Virus record (IMG/VR): IMGVR_UViG_3300037826_000038
Location: 1-64,000 of that record
DNA from: a virus
DNA length: 64,000 nt
Direction: 5' to 3' (one strand)
Under the pieces are notes generated by a model that saw nothing but the letters and a program-made list of their open reading frames with translations, made no database searches and had not been told where the DNA came from. The translations under genes were made by a program, and so were the position numbers. Shown here piece by piece: positions 25,932-33,959 of the stretch; within the stretch, counting starts at the first letter, position 1; each line of letters opens with the position of its first letter.

Positions 25932-26432
25932 TTAGCTGGATGCGGTCCCGAAGGTCTGGGTGCTCAGTGCGATACGACGAATCACGCAGTCGTCTTGGGC
26001 GCTCCACGGCAATGAGACCACCGACTCTTCCTCGTCTTCCTCGTAGGTGGACCCGGAGAAGGTCTTGGACGTTGCGCGCCCGTAGGCGTGTCGTCTGATC
26101 TTGTCCCAGGCACTCCACGCTGGCATATCCCGACAGTGCGTGCGCCGGTCCACGTCAAAGAAGCAACCCTTTTCCATCCGCTCGATCAGGTGCTTCATCT
26201 GCTGCTCTTTGGCGGTTAGGGTCGTGGACCCCAAACCGGGCGTGCCGCGCAGGACCCCCCCCACCTCCACCCCGCCGTTGACGCCCTGGCGCAGGGATGG
26301 GTTCAGATCCCCCAACTCCTTCTCACTCTCGTCAATCATCATACACTTCCCGCCCCACTTAAAGGATTTGAAACCCCTGGCGCGCCGGGCATAGACCGTG
26401 TTCTGCTGGGTCATGATAATGTTATCAGCCAT
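25932..26432 (-). CDS. Probable major tail (tube) protein
   Basis: 166 residues. Located after the tail-completion gene and before the chaperones, the standard position of the tube protein. Beta-rich N-terminal half, then 'WDKIRRHAYGRATSKTFSGSTYEEDEEESVVSLPW', as in tube proteins with a stimulus-like strand pair. Sequence recognition is weak; the call rests on position and size. Confidence 0.5.
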   Translation of the reverse strand: MADNIIMTQQNTVYARRARGFKSFKWGGKCMMIDESEKELGDLNPSLRQGVNGGVEVGGVLRGTPGLGSTTLTAKEQQMKHLIERMEKGCFFDVDRRTHCRDMPAWSAWDKIRRHAYGRATSKTFSGSTYEEDEEESVVSLPWSAQDDCVIRRIALSTQTFGTASS

Positions 26433-26450
26433 CTCGTTAGCCTCCTAAAC

Positions 26451-26966
26451 TTAGCCTAATTTTCTGATACCCCGCCGCCAAGCGTTTTCCATCGTGCGTG
26501 AAAACCATCGCTTTTCTTGCTTGCGAATGACCTCCGGCCAGTTGCGGGGTTCGGTGCCGGGATGCATCACTGCAAAGGGAGACACCCACTGTCCCCCGGC
26601 AACCCTACCCGGTCCTCCGTACCACTTGCCCCCGGGACCGGTCTTGGGCATATATGTTCCGGCCTTGAACCTGAGCGTTGGGGCGTTCTTTGCCCGGATA
26701 GGGTGAGGGCGCGTACCCTCTACGTTCCACTGCCATAACTGCTTATGCGTAGCTGGGAACACATACAGTCTGATCTCGTCTTGGGTGATGCGTTTCCTGG
26801 CCCGAAAGGTGGGTCTGTGGTCCCAGTTGCTCACAATCTTGTCAAACTCACTGATAAAGTGCGGTTTCACGTCATTGTCCAATGTACGCTCAAGCTCTTT
26901 GCGCGCCTTGTCTGCATTAACGAACACCCGCCGAGACCGTATGCCCCGCATCGCGACTTTTGGCAT
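26451..26966 (-). CDS. Tail completion/neck protein, HK97 gp10-like
   Basis: 171 residues. 'LWQWNVEGTRPHPIRAKNAPTLRF' followed by 'PFAVMHPGTEPRN' is the HK97 gp10-like pattern (an 'V..GT..H.I.P..' segment then 'HPGT'). These proteins close the top of the tail. Basic throughout. Preceded by the mini-gene at 27032-27160. Confidence 0.7.
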   Translation of the reverse strand: MPKVAMRGIRSRRVFVNADKARKELERTLDNDVKPHFISEFDKIVSNWDHRPTFRARKRITQDEIRLYVFPATHKQLWQWNVEGTRPHPIRAKNAPTLRFKAGTYMPKTGPGGKWYGGPGRVAGGQWVSPFAVMHPGTEPRNWPEVIRKQEKRWFSRTMENAWRRGIRKLG

Positions 26967-27031
26967 TATACCCCTAATCCTTTATTAGCTTTCGTAGTTT
27001 GGCGAATCTCGGAGAACGTCATTGCCATATC

Positions 27032-27160
27032 TCAATACTCTCCCCGCTGGCTGACGTAGGATCCCTGCTCGGCCTCCGGAGGGGTGGGTAAGCAGGGTGG
27101 CAGCGGAGCGTCCTGGATCCCGTCCTCAAATGTCGGATTGGTTAATAGGTTAGTCATCAT
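27032..27160 (-). CDS. 42-aa mini-gene echoing the lysin N-terminus
   Basis: The start ATGATG 27160/27157 lies four bases after AGGAG. Its opening 'MTNLLTNPTFEDG' parallels 'MQNLLTNPGFEGG' at the start of the 1103-aa lysin, and the DNA is alike (ggattggt-TAnTAGGTT). The rest is Pro-rich and unlike the lysin, and a stop comes at 27032. Either a functional small peptide or the stump of a duplicated lysin gene. Confidence 0.5.
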   Translation of the reverse strand: MMTNLLTNPTFEDGIQDAPLPPCLPTPPEAEQGSYVSQRGEY

Positions 27161-27198
27161 CAATCTCCTAATTGTATGTTATATTGCTACGAACTCAG

Positions 27199-28008
27199 CT
27201 ACGGGCTGTTGGAAAACGCAAAACCATTTGGCTCCGGTGATATTCGCGTGACTTCGACCTCAAGAGGCGCACGAGGCTGCACCCACCTTGCTATCTCTGC
27301 CACCCTTTGAGGTGCCGCCATTGATGTGCCGGACATCACCCCGTAGACAGATGGAGTTCCTGAGTATTCCTGCAAAAAAAAATTCCCCATAGGCGTTGTG
27401 CTTCTTACGGTGCCCAGCCTCCACGTATCCACGCATCCCCAGTTGCTATAGCTGGCACGGTAACCGTTTGTATCCAACGCACCAACACCAATCACGCCGG
27501 GAAAGCAAGCGGGGTAAAGCTTGCGGTATTCTCCGTTGTTGCCTACAGAAGCCACGATGATCACCCCGTGGTTTCTGGCATGGATTACAGCATCTTGTAG
27601 GTCGTTACTATCTGTAGAAGTAGTCATGCTCACATTGATGATAGATGCTCCCTCCGCCACGGCATAACGGATACCCTGTGCTATATATCCGCTGTACGTG
27701 TTGCCGCCCCAATCTATCACCTTGACCGGCAAAATTTCGCATCCATCACACCCTGCCGCAATAATACCGGCAACGTGAGTGCCATGTCCGTATCGATCAT
27801 GTGTATCGTCTACCCTGGGTACGAATGACCGGCCTGGCAAAACTCTTCCTGCAAGGTCGGGGTGTGTTGCATCTACCCCGGAGTCAAGCACTGCAACGAT
27901 AATCCTTTGAGATGCTAACACTGGAGTCGGCAGTAGCGCCAGCAGTAATGTGAGCAGGAACGCCCAAGTCCTCCGCCTTCGACCTTTGTTGACTCTTCTA
28001 TTCTTCAT
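27199..28008 (-). CDS. Secreted subtilisin-like serine protease (S8)
   Basis: 269 residues. The N-terminus is a classic signal peptide: a basic 'KNRRVNKGRRRR' stretch, a hydrophobic core, and a cleavage site near 'PVLAS'. The mature domain has the S8 triad: Asp in 'VAVLDSGVDATHP', His in 'GHGTHVAGI' and Ser in 'GTSMAAP', plus the oxyanion Asn ('VGNNG'). No propeptide is visible between signal and catalytic core. A strong AAAGGAGG precedes the start. Placed among tail genes; it may cleave host surface proteins or mature virion proteins. Confidence 0.8.
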   Translation of the reverse strand: MKNRRVNKGRRRRTWAFLLTLLLALLPTPVLASQRIIVAVLDSGVDATHPDLAGRVLPGRSFVPRVDDTHDRYGHGTHVAGIIAAGCDGCEILPVKVIDWGGNTYSGYIAQGIRYAVAEGASIINVSMTTSTDSNDLQDAVIHARNHGVIIVASVGNNGEYRKLYPACFPGVIGVGALDTNGYRASYSNWGCVDTWRLGTVRSTTPMGNFFLQEYSGTPSVYGVMSGTSMAAPQRVAEIARWVQPRAPLEVEVTRISPEPNGFAFSNSP

Positions 28009-28131
28009 CGTTCGCTCTCAACCTCCTTTTTGAGTTGATTGTTTACAGTAAACCGCCCAACGCCCGGCCCTGCGGACCTCGTACGTCACGCGCATGCTTC
28101 AAAAGAGCTACCCTAGAGCTACCCTAACTGG

Positions 28132-28144
28132 CGATTCTCGGAGA
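28132..28144 (+). repeat. 13-bp inverted repeat, left copy
   Basis: GATTCTCGGAGAG. Its perfect reverse complement lies at 29727-29739, and the pair flanks the LRR and chitin-binding-like genes. A third, one-sided copy (GAATCTCGGAGAA) is at 27004-27016 in the same orientation as this one. Confidence 0.6.
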
Positions 28145-28147
28145 GCG

Positions 28148-28768
28148 TCATAGCGCACTCCAGAGCGCAGGCGTGTTCGGTGGCTCCCAGCCGACCTGCG
28201 CCGTGTGCGCTTGTAAACATTCGTACTCCGTGCCGTTGTAGATCACCACATCGCCGATGTCGTAACTCACGCCCGCCTGCCATTCGTCGATTGGCTCACT
28301 CACCACACTCCATAGACTCGGTACGTTCGGCGGTTGCCAGTCATCCTGTGTGACGTGCGGCTGGATGCAGACGTACTCCACGCCCTCGTAGGTGCGGATC
28401 GTCCCGATGGTCACTGGCTCCCCAGCTATCCACCCAATCCCGTCCACGTCCGGTCGATGGACCAGAAAGTGCGACGGAATCAGGTCGTCTACCGGGTGCC
28501 CGGTGCGTTCGTGCGGCTGACGCACCAGTACAGCGCGGTCGCCGTCTGCATACAGATCACCCGCCTCAAGCCACGTACCCTGCGGGGGAAGTGGGGGCAG
28601 CGCATCGACCGGCACGCTGCCGAGAAAATCATTGTCGTCCTCGGATTCTACCACGACCAGGCTCGTTGCCAGGTAGTCCCCGTCCTGGAGTTCGGCAGTC
28701 GAGACCAGTTCACCGCCATACATCAATGCGTAGCGTTTGGAGCGTCCGCTAGTTTGCACGAGTGTCAT
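28148..28768 (-). CDS. CBM5/12-type carbohydrate-binding virion protein
   Basis: 206 residues. The C-terminal half has two CBM5/12 (chitin-binding type 3) modules: 'GVEYVCIQPHVTQDDWQPPN' and 'GTEYECLQAHTAQVGWEPPN', each preceded by a Trp and followed by 'P.LW'. The N-terminal half is beta-rich and probably attaches to the virion. The start overlaps the stop of the LRR gene. Confidence 0.75.
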   Translation of the reverse strand: MTLVQTSGRSKRYALMYGGELVSTAELQDGDYLATSLVVVESEDDNDFLGSVPVDALPPLPPQGTWLEAGDLYADGDRAVLVRQPHERTGHPVDDLIPSHFLVHRPDVDGIGWIAGEPVTIGTIRTYEGVEYVCIQPHVTQDDWQPPNVPSLWSVVSEPIDEWQAGVSYDIGDVVIYNGTEYECLQAHTAQVGWEPPNTPALWSAL

Positions 28769-29721
28769 GGTGCGCTACCCCCTGAATACGTAATGCTCCA
28801 CGTGTTGAACCCCTCCGCTTCGGGATCGTTCACCACCTCGTACACGTACTCAAGCCCCGTCGTTGGCGGGTCGCCGTCCTGATACGTGCCAGACGGTGCG
28901 GCATTCGTACCGCCGATATTGAGTTCCGGCGTGCCGTCGGTGAAGTTGGCCCGCTCGGCGTACATATCGGCCAGCAGCGCATCCACCGCCGCCTCTGTCC
29001 AGCCGCAATCTTGGACGCGACAAACCGTTATTGCGGTCATTGTGCCGATTGTGCCTTGGCTTACGCCGGTGTCGTACAGGTACAGCTCCGTCAGCGATGT
29101 GAGCGTCGCAATGTCTGCGATGTCACCTGATACGCTGGTGTTGTACAGTTGCAGGACCGTCAGCGAGGTGAGTGTGCTGATGTCGGCAATGTCACCACTC
29201 ACGCTGGTGTTGTACAGGTACAGGCGCGTCAGCGAAGTGAGTGTGCTGATGTCGGCAATGTCACCACTCACGCTGGTGTTGTACAGGCGCAGGAACGTCA
29301 GCGAGGTGAGTGTGCTGATGTCGGCAATGTCACCACTCACGCTGGTGTTGTGCAGGTACAGGCGCGTCAGCGAGATGAGCGTCGCAATGTCTGCGATGTC
29401 ACCCGATACGCCGGTGCTGCCCAGGCGCAGGCGCGTCAGCGAGGTGAGCGGGCTTAGCTCTCCCAGACCATTTCCGTCAACGTTCGCATCACCGTGCAGG
29501 TCTAGCTCCGTCACATGCCCGCCGGACACTGTGACGCCGGTCCAGTTGTCCACCACAGGATCAGTCGTCCAGCCGGTGTTGTCGGTCCAGTTGTCCCCGT
29601 CTGTCGCGTCGTAGAACGCGATCAGTGCGTCCGCCTCAACCTGTGGCACATCGGACGGGGTGAAGCCCCCGCTCATCAGCACCGGGACGGCAAGCCCGCG
29701 TCGCACTCTCAGCACGCCCAT
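28765..29721 (-). CDS. Leucine-rich-repeat virion/adhesin protein
   Basis: 318 residues. After an N-terminal cap ('ALIAFYDATDGDNWTDNTGW', common in bacterial LRR proteins), residues 92-220 hold five to six 23-residue repeats of the form SLTxLxLYNTSVSGDIADIST. A C-terminal segment of about 90 residues follows. No signal peptide. The RBS (GGAGAGG) is part of the right inverted repeat. A host-surface adhesin role is inferred. Confidence 0.7.
   Translation of the reverse strand: MGVLRVRRGLAVPVLMSGGFTPSDVPQVEADALIAFYDATDGDNWTDNTGWTTDPVVDNWTGVTVSGGHVTELDLHGDANVDGNGLGELSPLTSLTRLRLGSTGVSGDIADIATLISLTRLYLHNTSVSGDIADISTLTSLTFLRLYNTSVSGDIADISTLTSLTRLYLYNTSVSGDIADISTLTSLTVLQLYNTSVSGDIADIATLTSLTELYLYDTGVSQGTIGTMTAITVCRVQDCGWTEAAVDALLADMYAERANFTDGTPELNIGGTNAAPSGTYQDGDPPTTGLEYVYEVVNDPEAEGFNTWSITYSGGSAP
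29062..29448 (-). repeat. 69-bp tandem LRR-coding repeats
   Basis: The DNA units coding the 23-residue repeats are almost identical to one another, so they were duplicated recently. The antisense strand also stays open across them, which produces spurious plus-strand frames. Confidence 0.8.
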
Positions 29722-29726
29722 CGCGT

Positions 29727-29739
29727 CACCTCTCCGAGA
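29727..29739 (+). repeat. 13-bp inverted repeat, right copy
   Basis: CTCTCCGAGAATC, the exact reverse complement of the 28132-28144 copy. Read on the minus strand it contains the ribosome site of the LRR gene. Confidence 0.6.
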
Positions 29740-29769
29740 ATCTCGCTTACTGGGTAGCCCGTCATCAGA

Positions 29770-30393
29770 TTAGTCCTGCAGCACATGCAGAATCACCGTG
29801 ATGTCATCCGTCGCGGCCAATGTGCCCCCAGTACGATCCACCAAAAACCCGTACAAACTCATCCCGCTGTCCGGGTCATACCTAAAATATTCTGAGACAT
29901 AATTTGCGCTTGGCGTCCCCGCCGCACGCCACGCGCCGTCTGACGTGCTGATAATTCCTGCTAGATCGTGTAGGTCAGCCTCTGTTGGTGCAAAGGGTGC
30001 ATTGTCGGCGATGGCATCTGGCTGTGCGTTGAATAGCCAAAGTTCCATCTCTGAATCCTGCCCGGCGTCATCGACAATCGTAATACCGACGACCAATCCA
30101 CCCGCACCTGCCTCACGTGCTGCGTTTTCAAACGTGAGCAGCCCCCCAACCACGTCACCAGCAGCATACGCACCAGCGGTGACGGTTGGCGTAACAGGAA
30201 TGGTTGCTCCTGACGTCTCCACCTGCAACACCTCAGAATCAGTTATATTAACCTGAAGGGACGAACCTTCGGCCCGTAATTCCACCGGATCCCCAGCAGC
30301 GTCAACCCCGGTCAAGACGACCTGATTGCCAACCCTCTCCCTATTGCCATTATCCAGAACTCGCACAAATTCAACCGGGTTCCCATGTGCCAT
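29770..30393 (-). CDS. Probable head or tail decoration protein
   Basis: 207 residues from ATG 30393, which overlaps the upstream stop (TAATG). An alternative upstream start at 30450 is less likely. Beta-rich, with 'AGDVVGGLLTFENAAREAGAGGLV' and 'MELWLFNAQPDAIADNAPFAPTEAD', a pattern seen in several phage virion proteins of unknown role. Lies between connector and LRR genes. Confidence 0.55.
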   Translation of the reverse strand: MAHGNPVEFVRVLDNGNRERVGNQVVLTGVDAAGDPVELRAEGSSLQVNITDSEVLQVETSGATIPVTPTVTAGAYAAGDVVGGLLTFENAAREAGAGGLVVGITIVDDAGQDSEMELWLFNAQPDAIADNAPFAPTEADLHDLAGIISTSDGAWRAAGTPSANYVSEYFRYDPDSGMSLYGFLVDRTGGTLAATDDITVILHVLQD

Positions 30394-31436
30394 TAGAGCA
30401 CCCCCGCTCTGTATAATTTCATATTTGTTGCAAACTCGTAGGCCACCCACGCCCCTTCTTCAGGACCGAAGGGACTTATCCCCCGGAGTGGCTTCCCAAA
30501 CCCATCAACCTCTACCCTGCGGTCCCGTTTCCACATCTCCGAGGCTGCATCACACGCACAAGGCTCGTGAGGCATCTTGGCGTGAGCCAGCCGGACAATC
30601 GCGTTAAATGCCTGCCGCCCCCACGGTCTAAACGTACCATCGTCATTATACAGGTCCCGTCCGGCATAATAGTTAAGCAACACCCGATCTCCACACAAAC
30701 TCGAACACCCGAGTCCCAGGACTCCCACCATACTATTATGAACATAAACGCAAGCCGTGTCGCGGGTATCGGTGCAGTTCTCACCCCGGCAGTATTTGAT
30801 TAACGTCGCCGGTTCGTCGTTTATGTTGTAGACCCGCGTCAGGTCTACCGTATCCGCAAAATAGGTATCGTCGTCATAGTCAAGCCCCTGTGAGGGGTTG
30901 TCCCTATACGCCGGTTTGACCAGCCTGCACCGGGGAATCTCAAGGGTGACGTTACCCCCGGACAGGGTGATGTTGCTGGGCATAATTTCAAGGTCCGTGT
31001 CGGTGTGGTAGACGTGGATTTCAGACACGTCCGTCACCGTGGTTGCAACCGGCCCGATCACAGCCGGGTCACTGGTATGATCGACGGCAGCCCCTGCGGC
31101 AATGGTAGCCGTGGTACGTACCCCTCCGGCAATCACATACCCATACTCCGTAGCCAGGGGGAGCCGATAGTCGTGTTGCTCGTCTGTTATCCATTGGCGC
31201 CCGAATTTGTAGTTGACGAACTGCTCTAGCTCGTACTGGGCCTCAGCCAAATAGTGCTGTACCCAGTCCCGTTCATCGCGGGTCCATATCTGGTTGCACC
31301 CTCCGGTGCGGGTGCATTCGTCGTAGTTGACGCCCCAGAACGCACACTCGCACGCCTGAACGTGACGCGCATAGGCCGCCATAGATACCACGCTGCTCTC
31401 CGGGTATTGATCAGATTGTACGGGTACGATGGGCAT
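30393..31436 (-). CDS. Head-tail connector-like, cysteine-rich
   Basis: 347 residues. The helical N-terminal part ('WVQHYLAEAQYELEQFVNYKFGRQWI') resembles head-tail adaptor proteins, and the position after the capsid genes fits. Twelve Cys, several in CxC or CxxxxC pairs ('CECAFW', 'GCSSLCGD', 'EPCACDAA'), suggest disulfides or a metal site. The start abuts the stop of the membrane protein upstream. Confidence 0.5.
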   Translation of the reverse strand: MPIVPVQSDQYPESSVVSMAAYARHVQACECAFWGVNYDECTRTGGCNQIWTRDERDWVQHYLAEAQYELEQFVNYKFGRQWITDEQHDYRLPLATEYGYVIAGGVRTTATIAAGAAVDHTSDPAVIGPVATTVTDVSEIHVYHTDTDLEIMPSNITLSGGNVTLEIPRCRLVKPAYRDNPSQGLDYDDDTYFADTVDLTRVYNINDEPATLIKYCRGENCTDTRDTACVYVHNSMVGVLGLGCSSLCGDRVLLNYYAGRDLYNDDGTFRPWGRQAFNAIVRLAHAKMPHEPCACDAASEMWKRDRRVEVDGFGKPLRGISPFGPEEGAWVAYEFATNMKLYRAGVL

Positions 31437-31717
31437 TAGTGAATGACCTCACGATCAGGGTCGTGGTCCCTGGGACACAAGACGGCATCGAACCGGTCAA
31501 CCAAATTCGTGATGACTGTGGTGTTGCCCTCAATAGCATTGGATAATTTCTCATTGGCTTTTGCCTGCTGCATGAACGCATCCAATACCTGCTTTTCGCG
31601 TTGCTTACTGACGTCGCGCTCCTCACGCCACGCCTTCCAAAACAACCACGCAGCAACCCCCACGGCCCCAACATTCGTTAAGGCTGTGATGACCTGAATT
31701 GCCTCATTCTCTCCCAC
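31436..31717 (-). CDS. BhlA/UviB-like holin candidate
   Basis: 93 residues. One N-terminal transmembrane segment (about residues 14-30) is followed by a charged helix ('WREERDVSKQREKQVLDAFMQQ') and a coiled coil, the layout of BhlA/UviB-type holin-like proteins. Overlaps the DUF1360 gene by 14 bases. Confidence 0.55.
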   Translation of the reverse strand: MGENEAIQVITALTNVGAVGVAAWLFWKAWREERDVSKQREKQVLDAFMQQAKANEKLSNAIEGNTTVITNLVDRFDAVLCPRDHDPDREVIH

Positions 31718-32051
31718 GGTTCCCCTCCATGAACTCCTGTAAAAGACACTGACCTCCAGCGATTGCCAACCACGCCAGAGGAACCGTAAGCCACTCCCCC
31801 CACAACGCCATACCCGCCGTCACGGCGGCGAACCACACCCCGCAGCAATACGGACATTCCGCACCCTGCGCCAAAGTGTTCCAGATTTTGTGAGCCGTTT
31901 GTTTCCTGCTTTTTATGGACCTAATGCTTTGATCGACCAACCAATGCCTGATCTTGCCAAACACATTGAACGGACCGGCCTCAAACGCCAGGAGTTGAGC
32001 CAGCCTGTACGTCGCCAGGACCGCCAGCACTAGCCGAATCTCAATGTGCAT
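31704..32051 (-). CDS. DUF1360-like membrane protein
   Basis: 115 residues from ATG 32051, six bases after AAGGAT. Residues 'LATYRLAQLLAFEAGPF..FGKIRHWL' and 'AECPYCCGVWFAAVTAGMALW' match DUF1360, a family common in phages, with two or three membrane spans and a CxxC. It may take part in lysis or membrane remodelling. Overlaps the glycosyltransferase fusion. Confidence 0.65.
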   Translation of the reverse strand: MHIEIRLVLAVLATYRLAQLLAFEAGPFNVFGKIRHWLVDQSIRSIKSRKQTAHKIWNTLAQGAECPYCCGVWFAAVTAGMALWGEWLTVPLAWLAIAGGQCLLQEFMEGNRGRE

Positions 32052-33876
32052 CCACATATCCTTGCACATCGCTCTTGAGTACCCGCCCGTCCACACCGGA
32101 CCCTTGGCCCCCTAGCCACTCCATTAGGTCAATCAGCCCGATATTGTGCTCCTCAGTCAGAGCTTGCGCAGCACTGGTCAAGTCAATCTCCAAGTCTAAA
32201 GTCTCGTCAGTGTCTGGTTCGGATCGTTCGCGTAATGGCTCCGGGTCAACCACGTCCTCCGGTTCAGGTTCCACCCGCTCGGCCTCTGGTTCAACGGGCA
32301 GCGGATCCTCAACAAACTGCCCGGTCTCCAAGAGAAAATCAACGTCTTCCGGCTTGACACAGATATGCAGATACCTTGCCGTCCTGCCGTACTTGTACCG
32401 GGTATAACTGGGACCGGCGATGGTCTGCTTGCCGATAGACGCCCCGGTGTATTTCATCCTGACCATATCTCCCGGACACGGCGTTGTCTCCGAGGTCTGC
32501 GGGGCATTAGAGACGGTACGCGCCGACCGTGAGGCTCGGCGGTTACTGGTATTTCGCTGGCTACCACAACATCCCATAGGTCTCTCTCCTAACTCGTAAA
32601 CTCGCGGATACAATCGTTTTATCTTCTCAAGAAAATAGTGCCGGGGCTTAGGCTTTCGTTCTGTGCGTCCCTGCCCCTGCCTGCGGTAGATGTAGAGCGG
32701 TTTGTGGAAGTGGACCCCGCAGTAGCCGTACAGTCCCAAACCCACGTTAAACGCCCAGTCCTCACGCCCATCGTCCATTAGGAGGCTGTACCCCCCCACG
32801 GCCTTCCACGCTGAACGGGGATACAGGATACCCTTGTGCATCTGGTTTTTGTAAAGCAGCCTCTCGAAGTCGTACTCCTGCATCCGGCGGGGAACCTGCT
32901 TGCCGTTGTCCAGCAACCACATTGTGTCGTCGTAGACAAAGGAGTGGGGATACTGTTCAGCCAGTTTCTGCATCTCCTCAATCCGGGTTGGAGCCATCAT
33001 ATCGTCGCCGTCCAGGACCGTGACGTACCGCCCGTAAGCGTGCTCGATCCCCGTATTAGCGGCGGCACTTGCCCCGGCGTTGTTGCGGTGCCAATAGAAT
33101 CGAACGCCTTTCCAGGGGTCTACGTACTCACGAACGATCTCAGCGGTGCGGTCATGGGAAGCGTCGTCAACTACGATAATCTCAATCCCCTGAAAGGTCT
33201 GGTTCAGGACGCTCTCAATGCCTTGGGCAATATAGGCCTCGTGGTTATAGGCCGTGATAATGACACTTACCAGTGGGGGCGTGCGAACCAGCCATTTCTT
33301 TTTGTCAGGTTCCTCGGTCAGTGCCGAACTGATACCGTCCCCATACGTGCCTTTCCGGGAATGGACCACAACCTCGTCAACGTCCATCGGTTCGGCCCAG
33401 TAGCCGGCCCGGCACGCCCGTAATTGCCACTCGGACGTCGCGCCCCACAGCGGCCAATACTGCTCGTCAAAGCCCCCAATCTCATCAAGGGCGTCCCGGC
33501 TGACGTACATAAACGTCCCCTGTACGTACCCCTTCTCCCAAGCGGGGTGCCCCATCACCCCGTCCCCCGCCGTGGCAAATGACCTATTCGCTTGGTAAGG
33601 TACGATTAACTGCTCCCATCCCTCTTTTAGTCTCACGTCCTGGTTCAGTATAAGCACGTCGGTGTCACAGGCGTCAAAGCCCGCGTTGCACGCCCCGGAG
33701 AAATATCCCCGCCGATCTAAATTGATAAGGTCTACGTTCTCCCACTGCTTAATATACGGTGGGTCGCTCTCGTAATCGTTTACGACTATAACGTGATACG
33801 TTTCTGGGATACTGTTGAGTAGACTGGGTAGGGTGTCGTGTCCCCGCCAGAACGGGACGATCAAGGTCAAGTCCAT
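32041..33876 (-). CDS. Double GT2 glycosyltransferase fused to a virion-like C-terminus
   Basis: 611 residues. Domain 1 (about 1-190) is a GT2-type GT-A fold ('LTLIVPFWRGHDTLPSLLNS', 'VDLINLDRRGYFSGACNAGF', 'LILNQDVRL'). Domain 2 (about 203-425) is a full GT2 ('VSVIITAYNHEAYIAQGIES', 'IIVVDDASHDRT', 'VLDGDD' with the metal-binding DxD). Residues about 440-611 are not enzymatic: a beta segment ('VRMKYTGASIG..SYTRYKYG') is followed by an acidic Pro/Glu region and a helical end. It directly follows the capsid gene, so it may glycosylate the virion, with the tail domain tethering it there. Confidence 0.75.
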   Translation of the reverse strand: MDLTLIVPFWRGHDTLPSLLNSIPETYHVIVVNDYESDPPYIKQWENVDLINLDRRGYFSGACNAGFDACDTDVLILNQDVRLKEGWEQLIVPYQANRSFATAGDGVMGHPAWEKGYVQGTFMYVSRDALDEIGGFDEQYWPLWGATSEWQLRACRAGYWAEPMDVDEVVVHSRKGTYGDGISSALTEEPDKKKWLVRTPPLVSVIITAYNHEAYIAQGIESVLNQTFQGIEIIVVDDASHDRTAEIVREYVDPWKGVRFYWHRNNAGASAAANTGIEHAYGRYVTVLDGDDMMAPTRIEEMQKLAEQYPHSFVYDDTMWLLDNGKQVPRRMQEYDFERLLYKNQMHKGILYPRSAWKAVGGYSLLMDDGREDWAFNVGLGLYGYCGVHFHKPLYIYRRQGQGRTERKPKPRHYFLEKIKRLYPRVYELGERPMGCCGSQRNTSNRRASRSARTVSNAPQTSETTPCPGDMVRMKYTGASIGKQTIAGPSYTRYKYGRTARYLHICVKPEDVDFLLETGQFVEDPLPVEPEAERVEPEPEDVVDPEPLRERSEPDTDETLDLEIDLTSAAQALTEEHNIGLIDLMEWLGGQGSGVDGRVLKSDVQGYVDAH

Positions 33877-33959
33877 GTACAGTCTCCTAGATAGAGAGGG
33901 AGGGGGAGGGTAGCGGCTCCCCCTCCCTCGTGTAGGGAGTGATACGTGCCCAGTGTCGG

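Noticed and set aside
29062-29448. CRISPR array
   Set aside because: The tandem repeats have no spacers and encode an LRR domain.
14733-29448. Diversity-generating retroelement
   Set aside because: No reverse transcriptase and no template/variable repeat pair with adenine-specific changes was seen.
28886-29614. 242-codon plus-strand repeat protein
   Set aside because: Antisense of the LRR repeats; the periodicity comes from the real minus-strand gene.
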